15,347 bases of DNA from Wenzhouxiangella sp. (lineage in GTDB: Bacteria; Pseudomonadota; Gammaproteobacteria; Xanthomonadales; Wenzhouxiangellaceae), in contig SKIE01000072.1 in the NCBI GenBank assembly GCA_007116585.1, positions 1 through 15,347 of the forward strand, in the 5' to 3' direction. Of the stretch, positions 6,455 to 14,001 are shown in pieces (position 1 is the stretch's first letter; each line of letters begins with the position of its first letter). The notes under the pieces were generated by a model. That model searched no databases, was not told the DNA's origin, and saw only the letters and a list, made by a program, of their open reading frames with translations. A program made the translations under genes and the position numbers.

Positions 6455-7942
6455 ATGAATCTGCTCGCGCTGATGCCATTTATCGTCCTGATCCCGCTGA
6501 TTGCATCGGGCATCGTGGCCTTGTTGCCGGGACGCACGCTGCCCTGGGCAGCGACCTTGCTGGCCTCGTTCGCCAGCGCGGTCATTGCCGCACTGGTGCT
6601 GCCCGAAGCCATCGGCCAAGGAGCGTTGTCATACCCGTTCGGCAACTGGCCGCCGCCCATCGGCATTGAGTACCGAGTAGATGCCGCCAATGCCTTCGTC
6701 GCCCTGCTGGTGGCAGGCATGGCCGCCATTACCCTGTTGTGGGCACCGAAGAGTGTCGCGGCGGAAATCGACGGCCGCCACGGGACTTTCTATTCGCTGT
6801 TTTTGCTGGCTCTGGCTGGCTTGCTGGGCATCACGCTGACCGGGGACGCCTTCAACGTCTTCGTGTTTCTCGAGATTTCTTCGCTGGCGACCTACACCCT
6901 GATCGCCTACGGCCGCGATCGACGGGCGCTGCTGGCGGCGTTCCGATATCTGATCATGGGGACCGTGGGCGCCACCTTCCTGCTGATCGGCATCGCCTTC
7001 CTGTACATGGTCACCGGCACGCTCAACATGGCCGATCTGGCCGAGCGTTTGCCCGAATTGCGCGACAACAACGCCGTGCGCGCCGCTCTGGCTTTCATCA
7101 TCGTGGGCATGGGGCTGAAGCTGGCCTTGCTGCCGCTGCACCTTTGGCTCCCGAACGCCTATGCCTACGCACCCAACTTCATCACCGCCTTCCTGGCCGG
7201 CACGGCGACCAAAGTGGCGCTGTATGTGATGCTGCGCTTTATCTTTACCGTCTTCGCGCCGGACTACAGCTTTGTGGTGCTGCCGCTGTCCACGGTACTG
7301 ATGGTGCTGGCCGTCGCCGGCATGTTCGCCGGCTCCTGGGTGGCTATGTTCCAGATCCACATGAAACGGATGCTGGCCTACTCCTCAGTCGCCCAGGTCG
7401 GCTACATGGTCCTGGGTGTGTCGCTGGCGACACTGACCGGCCTGACGGCTGCGTTCCTGCATCTGTTCAATCACGCTCTGATCAAGACGGCACTGTTCAT
7501 GGCCATTGGCTGTGTGATGTATCGCACCGGCTCGGCCAAGCTGGATGACCTGCGCGGTCTGGGCCGGGAAATGCCCTGGACGATGACTGCGTTTGCCCTG
7601 GCCGGCCTGTCCATCATCGGTGTGCCGACCACGGCCGGTTTCATCAGCAAGTGGTACCTGGTTCTGGCCTCGGTTGAAGTTGGCGCCTGGTGGCTGGTTG
7701 CACTGGTCGTCATTACCTCCCTGATGGCGGTGTACTACATCTGGCGAGTGATCGAGGCCGCCTGGTTTTCCCAGCGGGCGGGCGGCACGGCGGTCAGGGA
7801 AGCGCCGCTGGCCCTGCTGGTACCGACCTGGCTGGTCGTCGGGCTGAATTTCTACTTTGGCCTGGATACGCGTTTGACCGTGGGCGCCTCTACTGCGGCC
7901 GCTGAGGCCCTGCTCGGGACTGGCATGGGGCTGGCGCCATGA
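6455..7942 (+). CDS. mrpD: Cation/proton antiporter subunit D (MrpD/MnhD; MbhH-like), first of three
   Basis: 495 residues, the usual length for MrpD, with about 14 membrane helices of the proton-conducting transporter family (PF00361-type) shared with NuoL, NuoM and NuoN of complex I. Residues that carry protons in this family are all present: E140 in FVFLEISSLATYTL (TM5), K222 in GLKLALLPLHLWLPNAYAYA (TM7), K253 in ATKVALYVMLR (TM8) and K399 in AGFISKWYLV (TM12). MKRMLAYSSVAQVGYMVLG is the standard central motif. Its place after mrpC matches MbhH after MbhG. The start ATG at 6455 has a weak ribosome site, AGGAAG at 6434-6439, some distance upstream. It overlaps the second D-like gene by four bases (ATGA 7939-7942). 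Confidence 0.94.
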   Translation: MNLLALMPFIVLIPLIASGIVALLPGRTLPWAATLLASFASAVIAALVLPEAIGQGALSYPFGNWPPPIGIEYRVDAANAFVALLVAGMAAITLLWAPKSVAAEIDGRHGTFYSLFLLALAGLLGITLTGDAFNVFVFLEISSLATYTLIAYGRDRRALLAAFRYLIMGTVGATFLLIGIAFLYMVTGTLNMADLAERLPELRDNNAVRAALAFIIVGMGLKLALLPLHLWLPNAYAYAPNFITAFLAGTATKVALYVMLRFIFTVFAPDYSFVVLPLSTVLMVLAVAGMFAGSWVAMFQIHMKRMLAYSSVAQVGYMVLGVSLATLTGLTAAFLHLFNHALIKTALFMAIGCVMYRTGSAKLDDLRGLGREMPWTMTAFALAGLSIIGVPTTAGFISKWYLVLASVEVGAWWLVALVVITSLMAVYYIWRVIEAAWFSQRAGGTAVREAPLALLVPTWLVVGLNFYFGLDTRLTVGASTAAAEALLGTGMGLAP

Positions 7943-9414
7943 GCCTGCTGCCGCAGTTCAGCCCTCTCACCATCGTGTTCATTCCCTTCATCGGGGCGGT
8001 TGCCATTGCCCTGGCCGCGCGTCGCCCGAGCCTGATTCAGCTGTTCAGCTGGCTGACTTCAGCCGCGTTTCTGATCGCGGTATGGGGGCTGGCCGGGGCA
8101 GTCCTGTCCGGGACGGAGGTTGAGCAGTCAGTCTGGGAAATCCTGCCCGGGATGGCCATTGCCTTCTCGGTCGAGCCACTGGGCTTGTTGTTCGCACTGC
8201 TGGCATCGACCTTGTGGATTCTCGCCACGCCGTATGCGATCGGCTACATGACCCATGGCGGCTATTCAAACCTGGGGCGCTTCTTTGCCTGCTACGCCAT
8301 TGCCCTGGGCGCAGCGGCCGGCATCGCGTTTGCCGACAACCTGCTGACGATGTTCGTGTTTTACGAGATCCTGTCGGTCTCGACCTATCCACTGGTCGCG
8401 CACGACGGATCCGAAAAGTCCAAGCGCGGGGCCCGCACCTACCTGGCTTTGCTGCTGCTGACCAGCATCTGCCTGTGGCTACCGGCAATGGTCTGGACCT
8501 GGGCCGCCACCGGCAGCATGACTTTCACACCAGGCGGCATTTTGGCCGGCCAAGTCGACCCTGCGGCCGGCGCCATTTTGCTGGTGCTGTTCATGTTCGG
8601 GACCGGCAAGGCAGCGCTGATGCCGTTTCATCGCTGGCTGCCCTCGGCCATGGTGGCACCAACGCCGGTATCGGCCTTGCTCCATGCCGTCGCGGTGGTC
8701 AAGGCCGGCGTATTTGTGGCGCTGAAGCTTGCGATCTACATCTTCGGACTGGACTACCTGAAGCTCCTCTGGTCCACCGACTTCGTGCTCTACGTGGCCG
8801 CATTCACGATGCTGACCGCATCGCTGGTGGCCATGCATCAGGACAATCTCAAGGCCCGGCTGGCTTACTCCACCGTCAGCCAACTGTCCTATATCGTGAT
8901 CGGGGCACTGCTTGCCAGCCAGCTGTCGGCCATCGGCGGCGGCATGCACATGCTCATGCACGGCTTTGGCAAGATCACGCTGTTTTTCTGCGCCGGTTCT
9001 ATTTACCTGGCCAGCAAGAAAACCCGCGTCTCCGAACTCGACGGGCTGGGCCGCAGAATGCCGATCACCATGACTGCATTTTTCATTGGCGCGCTGTGCG
9101 TCATCGGTCTGCCGCCTACGGGCGGATTGTGGAGCAAGTGGCACCTGGTCAGCGGCGCCTTTGACTCTGGCTATGGCCTGATTCTGGCCGCCTATCTGGT
9201 CAGCACGCTGCTCAACATCGTCTATCTGCTGCCGCCGGTGCTGCGCGCATTCCTCAGGCCGCTGCCGCAAGGTGAGCCCAGCGGATTCAAGGAAGCGCCC
9301 TGGCTGTGCGTGATTCCGCTGAGCGTCACCGCGCTCGGCACCATCGTGCTGTTTTTCTTGGCGCAGAGCGGATATCAGCTCATGGCAACCATCTTTGCCG
9401 GAGGAGGGCTCTGA
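7939..9414 (+). CDS. Second antiporter-like subunit (MrpD/NuoL family)
   Basis: 491 residues and about 14 membrane helices of the same proton-conducting transporter family. The conserved charged residues are intact: E143 in FYEILSVSTYPLVAH (TM5), K224 in GTGKAALMPFHRWLPSAM (TM7), K255 in VVKAGVFVALK (TM8) and K400 in GLWSKWHLV (TM12). The PTPVSALLHAVAVVKAG segment and KARLAYSTVSQLSYIVIG look more like NuoL or the MrpA N-terminal module than like classical MrpD, so this may partly replace the missing MrpA N-terminal domain; that is an inference. It overlaps the first D gene by four bases, and its stop shares one base with the next start (TGATG at 9412-9416). It should form an additional ion-translocating channel. 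Confidence 0.92.
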   Translation: MSLLPQFSPLTIVFIPFIGAVAIALAARRPSLIQLFSWLTSAAFLIAVWGLAGAVLSGTEVEQSVWEILPGMAIAFSVEPLGLLFALLASTLWILATPYAIGYMTHGGYSNLGRFFACYAIALGAAAGIAFADNLLTMFVFYEILSVSTYPLVAHDGSEKSKRGARTYLALLLLTSICLWLPAMVWTWAATGSMTFTPGGILAGQVDPAAGAILLVLFMFGTGKAALMPFHRWLPSAMVAPTPVSALLHAVAVVKAGVFVALKLAIYIFGLDYLKLLWSTDFVLYVAAFTMLTASLVAMHQDNLKARLAYSTVSQLSYIVIGALLASQLSAIGGGMHMLMHGFGKITLFFCAGSIYLASKKTRVSELDGLGRRMPITMTAFFIGALCVIGLPPTGGLWSKWHLVSGAFDSGYGLILAAYLVSTLLNIVYLLPPVLRAFLRPLPQGEPSGFKEAPWLCVIPLSVTALGTIVLFFLAQSGYQLMATIFAGGGL

Positions 9415-9707
9415 TGCTCGGTCGATGGCTGGAAAAGCTGGTCGCCCGCGGCAGGATGCTCAGCATTGCCACGCTGGTGTTGATGGCCCTGCTGGTGCTG
9501 GCCGACATCATTCTGCCGCCCGACTACGTGCGCTTCGCCTGGGACGGCATCGGCGGCTTTGCCGCTGTGCTGGGGTTTGTTGGCTGCGTGTTCTTTATCG
9601 CGGTCGCCAAGGGACTGGGCACCCTGCTGGTCTACAAGCCCGAGGACTATTACGGCGAAGTGCATGAGCACGAGCGGCCGGAAGATCGGCGGAGGCCTCA
9701 TGATTGA
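9414..9707 (+). CDS. Small membrane protein of the antiporter operon, function unknown
   Basis: 97 residues from ATG 9414, which has a very strong ribosome site (GGAGGAGGG, 9400-9408) and one-base overlap with the preceding stop. Two membrane helices are visible, about residues 16-34 (LSIATLVLMALLVLADIIL) and 43-66 (IGGFAAVLGFVGCVFFIAVAKGLG). After them come LLVYKPEDYYGEVHEHE and a charged tail rich in E, H and R. I do not recognise it as any standard Mrp or Mbh subunit. Its location between two antiporter-like subunits, with an 8-base overlap with the following gene, strongly suggests that it is a structural or assembly subunit of the same complex. Upstream in-frame starts exist (from 9306) but lie within the previous gene and have no comparable ribosome site. 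Confidence 0.85.
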   Translation: MLGRWLEKLVARGRMLSIATLVLMALLVLADIILPPDYVRFAWDGIGGFAAVLGFVGCVFFIAVAKGLGTLLVYKPEDYYGEVHEHERPEDRRRPHD

Positions 9708-11388
9708 CTGGCTGCATCCCTCGCTGATTCTGCTGCTCGGCGCCGGCCTGCTGCCATTGCTGCCGGCGGCCTGGCGCAAGGTCTGGCTGGTGCTGGTTCC
9801 GCTGGCCGGTCTGGCGACCATATTGTCGCTGTCACCCGGCCAGTTCGGCCAGTTCGACTTTCTCGGCATGCCGCTGGTGACGGGGCGGGTTGATGAGCTG
9901 AGCCTGGTGTTTGCCTATGTGTTCGGCATCATCCTTGTCATCGGCATGATTTTCGCCCTGCACCTCAAGGACACGGTGCAGCATGTGGCGGCCCTGACCT
10001 ATGCCGGCTCAGCCATCGGTGCCGTACTGGCCGGCGACCTGGTCACGCTGTACGTGTTCTGGGAACTGATGGTCATCACCTCGGTCTGGCTGATCTGGCG
10101 GCGCGGCACCGATGTGTCCTATGCCGCCGGCATGCGTTACCTGGTCATTCATGCCCTCGGCGGCGTATTGCTCCTGGCCGGCGTGATCGTCTACTACCAG
10201 ACCACGGGCTCCATTACCTTCGGTCAGATCGAACCGTCTTCGGTGGCGTTCCAGCTCATCCTGGTGGCGTTCCTGATCAACGCGGCGGTCCCACCACTGC
10301 ATGCCTGGCTGTCCGACGCCTACCCCGAGTCCACCGTCACCGGCGCGGTATTCATGAGCGCGCTGACCACCAAAACGGCTGTGTATGTGCTGATGCGCGG
10401 CTATGCCGGCGTCGAACTGCTGATGTGGCTGGGCGCCATCATGACCTGGTACGGCGTGATTTACGCTGTTCTGGCCAACGACATCCGCCGCATCCTCGCC
10501 TACCACATCATCAGCCAGGTCGGTTACATGGTCTGTGCGGTGGGCATGGGCACGGCCCTGGCTCTGAACGGGGCAGCCGCCCATGCCTTCACCCATATCC
10601 TTTACAAGGCCCTGCTGTTCATGGGCGCCGGTGCTGTAATCTACATGACCGGCAAATCCAAGCTGTCGGAACTGGGCGGATTGTACCGGACCATGCCGTG
10701 GACCTTCCTGCTGTTCATGGTCGGCGCAGTCTCGATTTCGGGCTTCCCGCTGTTTTCAGGCTTTGTCAGCAAGACCATCATCATCGAAGCCGCCGCCGTC
10801 GACGAAAGGGGTCTGATTTACCTGATGCTGCTCACCGCCGGCGCCGGCACATTTTTAAGCATCGGCCTGAAATTGGCGTGGTTCACCTTCCTCGACCACG
10901 ATGCCGGGCTGCGTCCGCGCGAAGCGCCGCGCCACATGCTCGTGGCCATGGGCCTGGCGGCCGCCTTGTGCTTACTGATCGGGGTCATGCCCGGACCGCT
11001 GTATGCGCTGCTGCCCGCGCCCATCGACTATGACGCCTGGACCGTCAAGCATGTGCTCAAGGAATTGCAGCTGCTGCTCTTCACTGGCCTGGCCTTCTTC
11101 CTGCTGCTGCGATTTGTCGGCGGCAAGCCCAAGATCGCCCTGGACGTGGACTGGCTATACCGCGGCGGCGGTCGAAGCCTGGCCACATCGGCGCGCGATC
11201 AGGTTCGTGCCGCAAACCAGAGCTTGCGCAAAAGCTTCATGAGCGCCCTGGTGCTGTGGATGGCGAGAATCAAAAAACGCCATGGCCGTGACGGCAAGCT
11301 GGCACGCACTTGGCCCACCGGTTCGATGGCTTTCTGGGTCGGCGTTCTGCTCGCCTCGATGCTGCTGTTCGGCATTCGTCAGCACTGA
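9700..11388 (+). CDS. Third antiporter-like subunit (MrpD/NuoN family) with an altered TM7 residue and a C-terminal extension
   Basis: 562 residues from ATG 9700, with GGAGG at 9691-9695 and an 8-base overlap with the previous gene. The protein has the proton-conducting transporter fold: E122 in LYVFWELMVITSVWLIW (TM5), K225 in TTKTAVYVLMR (TM8), K358 in SGFVSKTIIIEA (TM12), and RRILAYHIISQVGYMV. At the TM7 position where the two sister subunits have lysine it has N194 (LINAAVPPLHAWL), which may impair or change proton transfer. After the core it continues with an ALDVDWLYR motif, an amphipathic basic stretch (about 493-537) and a last membrane helix (about 542-559). This arrangement recalls the lateral helix of NuoL and MrpA, though homology is not shown. 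It is the last gene of the operon; only 25 bases separate it from the convergent next gene, with no clear terminator. Confidence 0.92.
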   Translation: MIDWLHPSLILLLGAGLLPLLPAAWRKVWLVLVPLAGLATILSLSPGQFGQFDFLGMPLVTGRVDELSLVFAYVFGIILVIGMIFALHLKDTVQHVAALTYAGSAIGAVLAGDLVTLYVFWELMVITSVWLIWRRGTDVSYAAGMRYLVIHALGGVLLLAGVIVYYQTTGSITFGQIEPSSVAFQLILVAFLINAAVPPLHAWLSDAYPESTVTGAVFMSALTTKTAVYVLMRGYAGVELLMWLGAIMTWYGVIYAVLANDIRRILAYHIISQVGYMVCAVGMGTALALNGAAAHAFTHILYKALLFMGAGAVIYMTGKSKLSELGGLYRTMPWTFLLFMVGAVSISGFPLFSGFVSKTIIIEAAAVDERGLIYLMLLTAGAGTFLSIGLKLAWFTFLDHDAGLRPREAPRHMLVAMGLAAALCLLIGVMPGPLYALLPAPIDYDAWTVKHVLKELQLLLFTGLAFFLLLRFVGGKPKIALDVDWLYRGGGRSLATSARDQVRAANQSLRKSFMSALVLWMARIKKRHGRDGKLARTWPTGSMAFWVGVLLASMLLFGIRQH

Positions 11389-11413
11389 ATCCGATCAGGC
11401 CACCGCCGGTCTC

Positions 11414-11689
11414 TCAGTCTTCCGGCGGGCGACGGCGCTCGCGCTGTATGACCCGGTACTCCACGTCGATCGGACCCCCCTCATCGGCCTGGCCAGGCCG
11501 ACCGGCAAACAAACGCCGCACGCCCAGCACGACGGCACCGATCAAGGCCAGCCCCATGGCGATGGCGAGCACGAACAGGCCCAAAAAGAAGCTGAGCGCC
11601 AGCGTGCCGATACCGACCAGAACGAGCCCCAGGCGCGCCAGCGGGCTGGTCGGGGGCTGATAGAATTGCTGCCATCGATGATAATTCAT
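11414..11689 (-). CDS. Small membrane protein, function unknown
   Basis: 91 residues. A polar N-terminus (MNYHRWQQFYQPPTSP) is followed by a long hydrophobic stretch (about 18-60) that can form two membrane helices (LARLGLVLVGIGTLALSFFL and LFVLAIAMGLALIGAVVLGV), then a charged cytoplasmic-looking tail with IDVEYRVIQRERRR. The tail form IDVEYRVI is familiar from small uncharacterised proteobacterial membrane proteins, but I know no function. The ATG at 11689 has a purine-rich AGGGGAAG just upstream. The gene is divergent from the Rieske gene with only 16 bases between start codons, and converges on the end of the antiporter operon. ORFs on the other strand here have no family features. Confidence 0.7.
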   Translation of the reverse strand: MNYHRWQQFYQPPTSPLARLGLVLVGIGTLALSFFLGLFVLAIAMGLALIGAVVLGVRRLFAGRPGQADEGGPIDVEYRVIQRERRRPPED

Positions 11690-11705
11690 AACTTCCCCTG
11701 ACTAC

Positions 11706-12050
11706 ATGAGCCAGCATGAGTTCCTGTGCCGTTCCGATGACCTGCCGGAAGGCAGCTATCAAGAATTGCACTATACCGTAGGCGGGGCCACCCGCTATCT
11801 GGTCGCCACGCGCGTCGGCGGTCAGGCGCAAGCCTGGTACAACCGCTGCCCGCACGCCGGTCAACCGCTCAACTGGGCGCCAAACCAGTTCCTGACCGAC
11901 GAGCACAATCGTCTGGTCTGCGCCGCTCACGGCGCCGTATTCGAACCCCAGGACGGCCGCTGCGTGGCCGGACCCTGCCTGCGCGCCGCGCTGACGCGCT
12001 GCCCCCTGGTCGAGGAAAACGGAGAAGTCTTTGCCGCCGACGAGTTCTGA
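11706..12050 (+). CDS. Rieske [2Fe-2S] ferredoxin-like protein
   Basis: 114 residues, essentially one Rieske domain. The cluster ligands are present: C48 and H50 in NRCPHAGQPLNW, and C72 and H75 in LVCAAHGAVFEPQDGRC. The spacing CxH ... CxxH and the following DGRCVAGPC fit a soluble Rieske ferredoxin of the kind that delivers electrons to dioxygenases or related oxidoreductases; no signal peptide or membrane helix is present, so it should be cytoplasmic. No partner oxygenase or reductase is in the window, so its electron acceptor is unknown. The start is 16 bases from that of the divergent membrane protein gene. It ends 10 bases before the convergent SLC13-type gene. No promoter is clear; a GATAAT hexamer at 11680-11685 is a possible -10 element without a good -35. 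Confidence 0.92.
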   Translation: MSQHEFLCRSDDLPEGSYQELHYTVGGATRYLVATRVGGQAQAWYNRCPHAGQPLNWAPNQFLTDEHNRLVCAAHGAVFEPQDGRCVAGPCLRAALTRCPLVEENGEVFAADEF

Positions 12051-12060
12051 TCGGGCCGGA

Positions 12061-13899
12061 TCAATAAATCAGGTTGAGCACGGTCAGCATCACGACCAGG
12101 AACAATACGCTCATCAGGCCGCCCACACGGATGAAGTCTTTGACCTTGTAACCACCGGGACCCATGATCAGGGCGTTGACCGGGTGCGTTGGCAGGATGA
12201 ACGCGTTGGAGGTTGCCAGTCCAACGATCAGGGCATAGACGGCGGGGTTGCCGCCCGTAGCCAGCGCGATATTGATCGCGATCGGGACCAGCAGCACGGT
12301 CGCACCCACGTTGGACATGACCAGGGTAAAGACCGTCGCCAGTACCGCCAGCGCAATCTGGAAGAAGATTTCCGGCACTTCGCCCAGCAGGTCCAGCACC
12401 TGCTGGGCCAGCCAGGCCGCGGTTCCGGTCACCTCCATGGCGAACCCCAGCGGAATCAGGCTGGCCATCAGGAACACCGTCGACCAGCTGACCGACTGGT
12501 AGGCCTCATCCATGCTCAGCACGCCGGTGAGAATCATGCCGATGGCGCCGGTCAGTAGCGCGATCGAGAGCTGGAAATCGGTAAACAGGATCAGATACAG
12601 CGACAGGGCGAAAAACCCCAGCGCGTGCGGCACCTTTTGCGGACGCTGCTCCTCTTTAGGGATGTCGGTGGCGACGATGAAGTCCTTGTCGCGCGCCACG
12701 CTGGCCAGGTCGCGCCAGGTCGAATGACTGACCAGGCAATCCCCGACCTGCAAGGGCTGCTCGCGCAGCTGATTGATAATGATCTCTTCGCGCCGGTTGA
12801 TCGCAAGCACCGAAATCCCGAAGCGCTGACGCAGACGGGCCTCACCGATGGTTTGGCCGATCAGGCGCGAGCCCGGCGGGATGACCACCTCTGAAATTCC
12901 GGCCCGGGTCGGGTTGAACAGGTTGCCGAACGTTCGCAGCCGAGGCTGCAGGCGCAGGTGATTTCGCAGCGCGAACTCACCCACCTGCTCGCGCGTCCCC
13001 ATGACACCAAGCACCGTTCCAACCCAGATCATTTCCTCGGCCGGCGGCGCCAGGCGCGGTTTGTCGGTGTTCTGAATCGCCAGCATCAGGGGCGCACCCT
13101 CTAGGTCCTCGGCCTCGGCAATCCGCATACCGACCAGCGGCGAATCCACCGTCACCAGCACCTCATAGACATCGCCTTCAATGCCATAGACATCGGCAAA
13201 GTAGCGCTTGGTCCGCCCCGGCGCGGCCGGCCTTTTGGCGCCTTCGGTCGGCAGCATCAGTTTTCCGATCAGCAGGAAATAGATCAGGGCCGCCAGCAGC
13301 AGCGCAATCCCGATCGGCGCGACCGCGAACAGACCAAAGGGCTGCATGGCCTCGGCGCCGGGCGGCAACGAACGGTTGGAAGTCAGAATCAGATCGTTGA
13401 GCAGGATCAGCGGCGAGGAACCGACCATGGTGATGGTGCCGCCGACAATGGCGCAAAATCCCATCGGCATCAGCAGGCGCGACAGCGGCAGATCGAGACG
13501 CGCCGAGATTCGCGACACCACCGGCAGGAACAGCGCGGTCGCCCCCGTATTCTGCATGAAGCCCGAACTCACCCCCACGGTCGATGACATCATGGTCATG
13601 ATGCGCGGCTCGGATCGCCCGCCCACGCGCACGATGAAGGCGGCCACCACGTTCATCACTCCGGTCCGATCGAGTCCGGCGCCGATGATCATCACGGCGA
13701 TCACCGAGATCACCGCATTGGAGGCAAAACCGTTGAACAACTGCTCGCCAGGCACCAGGCCCAGCAGACCAATGAGCACCATGATGCAGACCGCCGCAAT
13801 ATCCACACGGACGATCTCGAATACAAACAGAAACACGGTCAGCCCGAGCAACATGAGCACCAGGATCATGTCGCCGCTTAAGGTGAGACCGCTGTCCAT
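12061..13899 (-). CDS. SLC13/DASS-type anion permease with two central RCK_C (TrkA_C) domains
   Basis: 612 residues. An N-terminal half of membrane helices (about 10-215) carries MQNTGATALFLPVV (115-128). A soluble central region (about 230-415) holds two RCK_C-like domains: the first has VLVTVDSPLVGMRIAEAE (247-264), the second VVIPPGSRLIGQTIGEAR (338-355) followed by RFGISVLAINR and LQVGDCLV. A C-terminal membrane half carries the paired MSNVGATVLLVPIAI (528-542) and ends with THPVNALIMGPGGYKV (571-586). The repeated N-x-G-A-T motifs match the ion- and substrate-binding hairpins of the SLC13 (divalent anion/sodium) family; RCK_C domains usually bind regulatory ligands. Substrate could be sulfate, a dicarboxylate or another anion and cannot be settled. 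The start at 13899 has no strong ribosome site; ATG 13869 is an alternative. A 12-base palindrome lies upstream. Confidence 0.92.
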   Translation of the reverse strand: MDSGLTLSGDMILVLMLLGLTVFLFVFEIVRVDIAAVCIMVLIGLLGLVPGEQLFNGFASNAVISVIAVMIIGAGLDRTGVMNVVAAFIVRVGGRSEPRIMTMMSSTVGVSSGFMQNTGATALFLPVVSRISARLDLPLSRLLMPMGFCAIVGGTITMVGSSPLILLNDLILTSNRSLPPGAEAMQPFGLFAVAPIGIALLLAALIYFLLIGKLMLPTEGAKRPAAPGRTKRYFADVYGIEGDVYEVLVTVDSPLVGMRIAEAEDLEGAPLMLAIQNTDKPRLAPPAEEMIWVGTVLGVMGTREQVGEFALRNHLRLQPRLRTFGNLFNPTRAGISEVVIPPGSRLIGQTIGEARLRQRFGISVLAINRREEIIINQLREQPLQVGDCLVSHSTWRDLASVARDKDFIVATDIPKEEQRPQKVPHALGFFALSLYLILFTDFQLSIALLTGAIGMILTGVLSMDEAYQSVSWSTVFLMASLIPLGFAMEVTGTAAWLAQQVLDLLGEVPEIFFQIALAVLATVFTLVMSNVGATVLLVPIAINIALATGGNPAVYALIVGLATSNAFILPTHPVNALIMGPGGYKVKDFIRVGGLMSVLFLVVMLTVLNLIY

Positions 13900-13946
13900 C
13901 AGTGACTTATCAAGGCGCTGGCCAGAACAGAATCGGAAACGTCGAA

Positions 13947-13958
13947 TACTGGCCAGTA
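13947..13958. promoter_or_regulatory. Perfect 12-base palindrome upstream of the permease gene, possible operator
   Basis: TACTGGCCAGTA is fully self-complementary and lies about 50 bases before the permease start in a 102-base intergenic region. Its 8-base core CTGGCCAG recurs at 13918-13925, centred 31 bases away, close to three helical turns. The core alone is common in this GC-rich window, so only the full palindrome and its position carry weight. No standard promoter is evident around it. Confidence 0.3.
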
Positions 13959-14001
13959 ACGATAACCGATCCGCCGGGGCTCTGGAGCACCAACTGCCGG
14001 T

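Noticed and set aside
5905..6729. A 274-codon minus-strand frame across mrpB, mrpC and mrpD
   Set aside because: It spans three real genes on the opposite strand and has no family features; long open antisense frames are expected at this base composition.
9559..9699. Longer start for the third antiporter subunit at 9559
   Set aside because: The added codons overlap the 97-residue membrane protein gene and are not hydrophobic in the expected way; ATG 9700 has GGAGG upstream.
11282..11701. Plus-strand frames opposite the 91-residue membrane protein
   Set aside because: Their translations lack membrane helices or motifs, whereas the minus-strand product has a coherent two-helix profile and a ribosome site.
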